From: Rhizobium etli_C
GTDB lineage: Bacteria > Pseudomonadota > Alphaproteobacteria > Rhizobiales > Rhizobiaceae
Length of the DNA: 64,000 bases
Assembly: GCF_014198605.1 (NCBI RefSeq)
Contig: NZ_JACIHU010000006.1
Reading direction: 5' to 3' (one strand)
Notes under the pieces: model-generated
What the model saw: the letters and a program-made list of their open reading frames with translations, nothing else
What the model was told of the DNA's origin: nothing
Database searches by the model: none
Position numbers and translations under genes: made by a program
In this document: one piece after another, positions 60,776 to 64,000 of the stretch
How positions within the stretch are numbered: position 1 is the first letter of the stretch
Layout: each line of letters starts with the position of its first letter

Positions 60776-62714
60776 CACCGCTATCCGCGAGGCAATCATT
60801 ATTGCCGGAGGCCTTGGAACGCGCGCGCGCAGCATGACGGGCGATGCCATTCCGAAAGCCCTCCTGCCTATTGACGGCGTGCCGATCATTCTGAGGCAGA
60901 TCCGCGTCCTCGCCCGCGAAGGCGTTCGGCATGTGCGCGTGCTCGGCGGCCACCTCGGCAGCCAGCTCGAGCCTGCTCTCGGCCCGGAAGCGGAAAAGCT
61001 CGGCATTACGATCGAGGTCTTCGTGGAGACGTCGCCGCTCGGCACGGCCGGCTGCCTGACGACTTTGGACACGATCGCCGACGATGTCCTGATCGTCTAT
61101 GGTGACATGCTTTTCGATCTCGATCTGTCGGCGCTGGCGCGGCATCGCCAGCAATTTCCCGCCGCCCTGACGATCATCGCGCATCCCAACGATCATCCGC
61201 GCACATCCGATATCGTCGTTCAGAAGAACGGCTATCTCACGCGCCTCTTGGCTCGCAAGGCGCCACGCGATGCGGATTGGCGCAATCTGGTGCCGGCCGG
61301 CTTGTACGTGGCTTCCGGTCCGTTTTTCGAGACGCTCCTGCCGGGCCAGCAGGCCGACATGATCCATGATGTCATTCCCGATCTTCTCGAGCGTTCCATT
61401 CCGGTCGCGATCTACGACACGCCCGAATATATGAAGGATACCGGCTCTCCGAGCCGGCATGCCGCCGCGGCCGAGGATCTTCGCCGGGACCGTGTCCACG
61501 CAATCCACTTGTCGGTCCGAAGACCCGCGGTGTTCTTCGATTGCGACGGCGTACTCAACGAAGACGTCGGCGGTCATGGCGTTATTCATCCCGACCAGGT
61601 GACGTTGGTCGGCCGCGCCGGCCAAGCGGTACGGCTCGCCCGCGAGGCAGGCTTCCTCGCGGTCGCCGTCACGAACAGGCCGCAGGTTGCCAAAGGCCTG
61701 CTTGACGAAGCCGGCCTGGATCATGTTCTCGGTCGTCTGGAGGCCGAGCTGGCCGAAGACGGCGGCGTCCTGGATCGCATCTACTTTTGTCCGCATCATC
61801 CGGACAAAGGGTTCCCCAACGAGGTGCCCGAACTCAAGATCGATTGCGCTTGCCGCAAGCCCGGAGATCTGATGATCCGCCAAGCCATGGCGGAACTGCC
61901 GATCGAAAAGGGGAGATCCGCCATCATTGGAGATAGCCTGCGCGATATCGGTGCGGGCCGCAAAGCCGGAATCTGGGCCTATGGCGTCCGGACCGGTTAC
62001 GGCCTGCGGGACGATAGGAGCTATCCTGCCGCAGAAACAGGAATCCCCCGCGCCGACCTGGTCTTCGACACGGTCTATGATGCCGTTCGCTTTCAATGCA
62101 GCTACCACGACATTGGGCAAGCTCTCTTCAAAGCGATTGATGAGCGGCTTTCCAATGCGGCAGGCCCGCTGCTCGTAGGCATATGCGGTCGTTCACGCTC
62201 GGGGAAAAGCACGTCCGCGCATGCCGCACAACGGCTTCTCTCGGAAGCCGGGCGCAGCGTGCTGCGGCTGGAGCTCGACCGCTGGATACTGCCGCTCGAG
62301 CATCGCCGACCCGATATGGATGCGGAAGAACGCAACAGGGTGGAGCATTATCCCGAGATCGTCAGAATGCTGCGTCAATCCGGACGGGTCGAGGCACCGG
62401 GTTACGACGCGGCAAGCCGTGGCCAGCATGCATCTCCGACCCTCTACGATGCGCGTGATGCCGACGTGATCCTTCTGGACGGCATCTTTGCCGGACACGC
62501 GTCGATCCGCGAGGACGTCGATATGACTGTCTTCGTCGAAGCCTCACAGCAGGCGCTGCTGAATCGCTTTCACAAGTTTTGCGCCTGGAAGGGCCTAACA
62601 CCAGCGGCGGCCGAAGAGCTCTGGCAGTCGCGAATTCAGGAAGAGTGGCCGAGGATCGATCTGCAGCGCACATCGGCCGATATGATCATCAATCTCGAGG
62701 AGGCACTCCTTTGA
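60765..62714 (+). CDS. Three-domain fusion: HddC-like nucleotidyltransferase, GmhB-like phosphatase, P-loop kinase
   Basis: A 649-aa cytoplasmic protein with three recognisable modules. Residues 1-240 are a sugar-1-phosphate nucleotidyltransferase (AGGLGTRARSMTGDAIPKAL near 14-33, VYGDMLFDLD at 111-120) of the HddC type. Residues 250-440 are a HAD phosphatase of the GmhB type: Asp259/Asp261 in FFDCDGVLNED, TN at 303-304, zinc-loop residues in CPHHP (342-346) and CACRKPGD (361-368), and Asp390 in GDSLRDI. Residues 465-649 are a P-loop kinase like uridine kinase, with Walker A GICGRSRSGKST at 472-483 and LDGIFAGH. HddC and GmhB belong to GDP-heptose synthesis. The role of the kinase part is not known. 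It is coupled to the HddA-like gene (TTGA). Confidence 0.85.
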   Translation: MGSDTAIREAIIIAGGLGTRARSMTGDAIPKALLPIDGVPIILRQIRVLAREGVRHVRVLGGHLGSQLEPALGPEAEKLGITIEVFVETSPLGTAGCLTTLDTIADDVLIVYGDMLFDLDLSALARHRQQFPAALTIIAHPNDHPRTSDIVVQKNGYLTRLLARKAPRDADWRNLVPAGLYVASGPFFETLLPGQQADMIHDVIPDLLERSIPVAIYDTPEYMKDTGSPSRHAAAAEDLRRDRVHAIHLSVRRPAVFFDCDGVLNEDVGGHGVIHPDQVTLVGRAGQAVRLAREAGFLAVAVTNRPQVAKGLLDEAGLDHVLGRLEAELAEDGGVLDRIYFCPHHPDKGFPNEVPELKIDCACRKPGDLMIRQAMAELPIEKGRSAIIGDSLRDIGAGRKAGIWAYGVRTGYGLRDDRSYPAAETGIPRADLVFDTVYDAVRFQCSYHDIGQALFKAIDERLSNAAGPLLVGICGRSRSGKSTSAHAAQRLLSEAGRSVLRLELDRWILPLEHRRPDMDAEERNRVEHYPEIVRMLRQSGRVEAPGYDAASRGQHASPTLYDARDADVILLDGIFAGHASIREDVDMTVFVEASQQALLNRFHKFCAWKGLTPAAAEELWQSRIQEEWPRIDLQRTSADMIINLEEALL

Positions 62715-63691
62715 TCGTTTCATCCGCACCTTTTCGGGTCAGTTTTGCCGGCGGCGGCTCGGATATAGCGTCCTATTACCGTCGTCAGGCGGGCGCGGTA
62801 TTGTCCTGCGCGATCGCCAAATACAGCTTCGTGATCGTGCACAACTATTTCAACGAAAACAAATATCATCTCAAATACACCCGCACCGAACTGGCCGACG
62901 CGCTTGAGGATATTGCCCATCCGCTGCTGCGCGAGGCCTTGCGCATGCATCGGGTCGAGCCCGGCATCGAAGTCGCCTCCGTCGCCGACATTCCCTCCGG
63001 CACCGGTCTCGGATCATCCAGCTCCTTTTCGGTGGCGCTGATCAACGCGCTTTATGCCCACAGGTCGCGCTTCGCCTCCAAGGATCAGTTGGCGGAAGAA
63101 GCCTGCAAACTCGAAATCGACATCCTGAAGGAGCCGATCGGCAAACAGGACCAGTACGCAGCAGCGCATGGCGGCCTGAACTTTATCGAGTTCAATTCCA
63201 ATGGCGGCGTGAACGTTCAGCCCGTTGTCCTCAGCTCTGAGAAGATGGCAGAGCTCGAGAGCAATATCCTGCTGTTTTTCACTGGCAGCCAGCGCGATAC
63301 GCGTTCTGTGCTGTCGACGCAGGTGCAGGCGATGGAAACGGATGAGGACAAGTTCCGGACCGTCGAGCGCATGGTGCAACTGGCCTACGAAATGCGCGAC
63401 ATCCTGATGAGCGGGGATCTCGGTGCCTTCGGCGAAGCGCTTCACCGTGGATGGATGATGAAGCGATCGCTGACATCGCAGATCACCAACAGCACGATCG
63501 ACGAGTTTTACGATGCCGCGCGGGCTGCCGGTGCGATCGGCGGCAAGCTCGCTGGTGCCGGCGGTGGGGGCTTCCTCGTCCTCTATTGCCCGAAAGATCG
63601 CCAGGCAAAGGTCCGGCAAGCGCTGTCGCAACTCAAGGAGATCGAGTTTCGTTTCGACTGGAGCGGCGCGCGCATCGCCTTTGCACAGTAG
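62711..63691 (+). CDS. hddA: GHMP-family heptose-7-phosphate kinase (HddA-like)
   Basis: The 326-aa GHMP kinase has the N-terminal APFRVSFAGGGSDIASYY typical of HddA, the ATP loop PSGTGLGSSSSFSVA at 95-109, and the C-terminal GKLAGAGGGGFLVLY. HddA phosphorylates D-glycero-D-manno-heptose 7-phosphate at C1 (alpha). The predicted start is the TTG at 62711, with AGGAGG about eight bases upstream and overlapping the preceding stop. The fusion protein upstream would supply the next two steps, and the SIS isomerase the preceding one. Confidence 0.87.
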   Translation: MIVSSAPFRVSFAGGGSDIASYYRRQAGAVLSCAIAKYSFVIVHNYFNENKYHLKYTRTELADALEDIAHPLLREALRMHRVEPGIEVASVADIPSGTGLGSSSSFSVALINALYAHRSRFASKDQLAEEACKLEIDILKEPIGKQDQYAAAHGGLNFIEFNSNGGVNVQPVVLSSEKMAELESNILLFFTGSQRDTRSVLSTQVQAMETDEDKFRTVERMVQLAYEMRDILMSGDLGAFGEALHRGWMMKRSLTSQITNSTIDEFYDAARAAGAIGGKLAGAGGGGFLVLYCPKDRQAKVRQALSQLKEIEFRFDWSGARIAFAQ

Positions 63692-63699
63692 AGGGTGTG

Positions 63700-64000
63700 A
63701 TGGCATCGCGTCTCATCATCACGGGTTCGACAGGCTATATCGGCTCAAGACTTGCGGCGACAGCGCGTGAGCGCGGCTTCGAGGTGATTGAATTCGGCCG
63801 GCGCTCCGGAGCGAAATGGCGCATCGGCGATGAGCCTGCAGCATCCGATCTGGAGGGGGCGGCCGCAGTCATCCATCTCGCGCATTCCTGGGCGACCGAG
63901 CCGGAGGCGGCTGAAGAAAACAACATTAATATATCGGGAACCGTTAAACTGGCCGAAGCGGCAAGAGCGGCCGGCGTGCCGCACTTCGTCTTTTCCTCCT
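63700..64000 (+). CDS. NAD-dependent epimerase/dehydratase, N-terminal part (3' end outside window)
   Basis: About 100 residues of an extended short-chain dehydrogenase are visible before the edge. The NAD motif is ITGSTGYIGSRLA, and there are VIHLAHSWAT and HFVFSS, where HxVxxS sits at the usual position. The ATG at 63700 follows GAGGG, nine bases after the kinase stop. It is a second sugar-modifying enzyme of the cluster, so a modified heptose or other deoxy sugar is likely. Confidence 0.8.
   Translation, partial: MASRLIITGSTGYIGSRLAATARERGFEVIEFGRRSGAKWRIGDEPAASDLEGAAAVIHLAHSWATEPEAAEENNINISGTVKLAEAARAAGVPHFVFSS

Noticed and set aside
1..64000. CRISPR arrays, tRNA or rRNA genes, insertion sequences, prophage genes
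   Set aside because: No regularly spaced repeats, no tRNA- or rRNA-like blocks, and no transposase, integrase or phage structural genes were recognised by reading. A dedicated search tool was not available.

Overview
The window looks like high-GC alphaproteobacterial DNA of the Rhizobium/Agrobacterium type. It has many ABC uptake operons paired with LacI, AraC or MocR regulators, a leucine-isoleucine-valine catabolism set, ATGA/TGATG translational couplings, NodT-type efflux lipoproteins and GNAT and ParDE toxin-antitoxin pairs. No rRNA, tRNA, CRISPR array, transposase or replication origin was seen. The gene content (catabolic, export and polysaccharide modules) suggests a large plasmid or accessory chromosomal region. 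The genus call is inference.

Region by region. 1-5329 (minus): a branched-chain amino acid catabolic operon (HSD10-like dehydrogenase, thiolase, acyl-CoA dehydrogenase, branched-chain 2-oxoacid dehydrogenase E1 alpha and the start of E1 beta), divergent from an AraC-type regulator (5464-6471). 6582-7427: a DUF1778/GNAT toxin-antitoxin pair with palindromic operators. 7428-8096: decayed toxin-antitoxin and unknown gene remnants. 8164-14084 (plus): a tightly coupled leucine catabolism operon (isovaleryl-CoA dehydrogenase, methylcrotonyl-CoA carboxylase beta and alpha) that continues into a MaoC-like hydratase and a CitE-like lyase. 14081-22086: an RND efflux system with its own two-component system. 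Two arrays of four direct repeats with the same 10-11-10 bp spacing precede its two transcription units.

22352-37224: a LacI-controlled catabolic locus. Ten minus-strand genes encode a peptide/oligosaccharide ABC importer, an IolB-like isomerase, an iduronidase-like GH39 hydrolase, a TIM-barrel isomerase, a 2-hydroxyacid dehydrogenase and an enolase-superfamily enzyme. Divergently there are the LacI regulator and a GH29 fucosidase-like enzyme. Three near-identical 16-bp operators lie in between. 37337-38777: two decayed copies of a DapA-like gene end flank a membrane protein gene. 38799-46380: a second LacI-controlled locus (GH78 rhamnosidase plus sugar ABC transporter) in which both permease genes are frameshifted. 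46405-47065: ParDE. 47107-54725: a MocR regulator, a DadA-like oxidoreductase, a polyamine-type ABC importer and a RidA-like protein, probably for uptake and oxidation of an amine or amino acid.

54974-64000 (plus, continuing past the end): the most unusual block, a predicted GDP-heptose synthesis and membrane glycosylation cluster. It has a GmhA-like isomerase, a polyprenyl-phosphate-type glycosyltransferase, a polytopic glycosyltransferase, a flippase-like protein and two sugar-nucleotide epimerases. It also has an HddA-like kinase and one 649-residue protein that fuses an HddC-like nucleotidyltransferase, a GmhB-like phosphatase and a P-loop kinase of unknown substrate.
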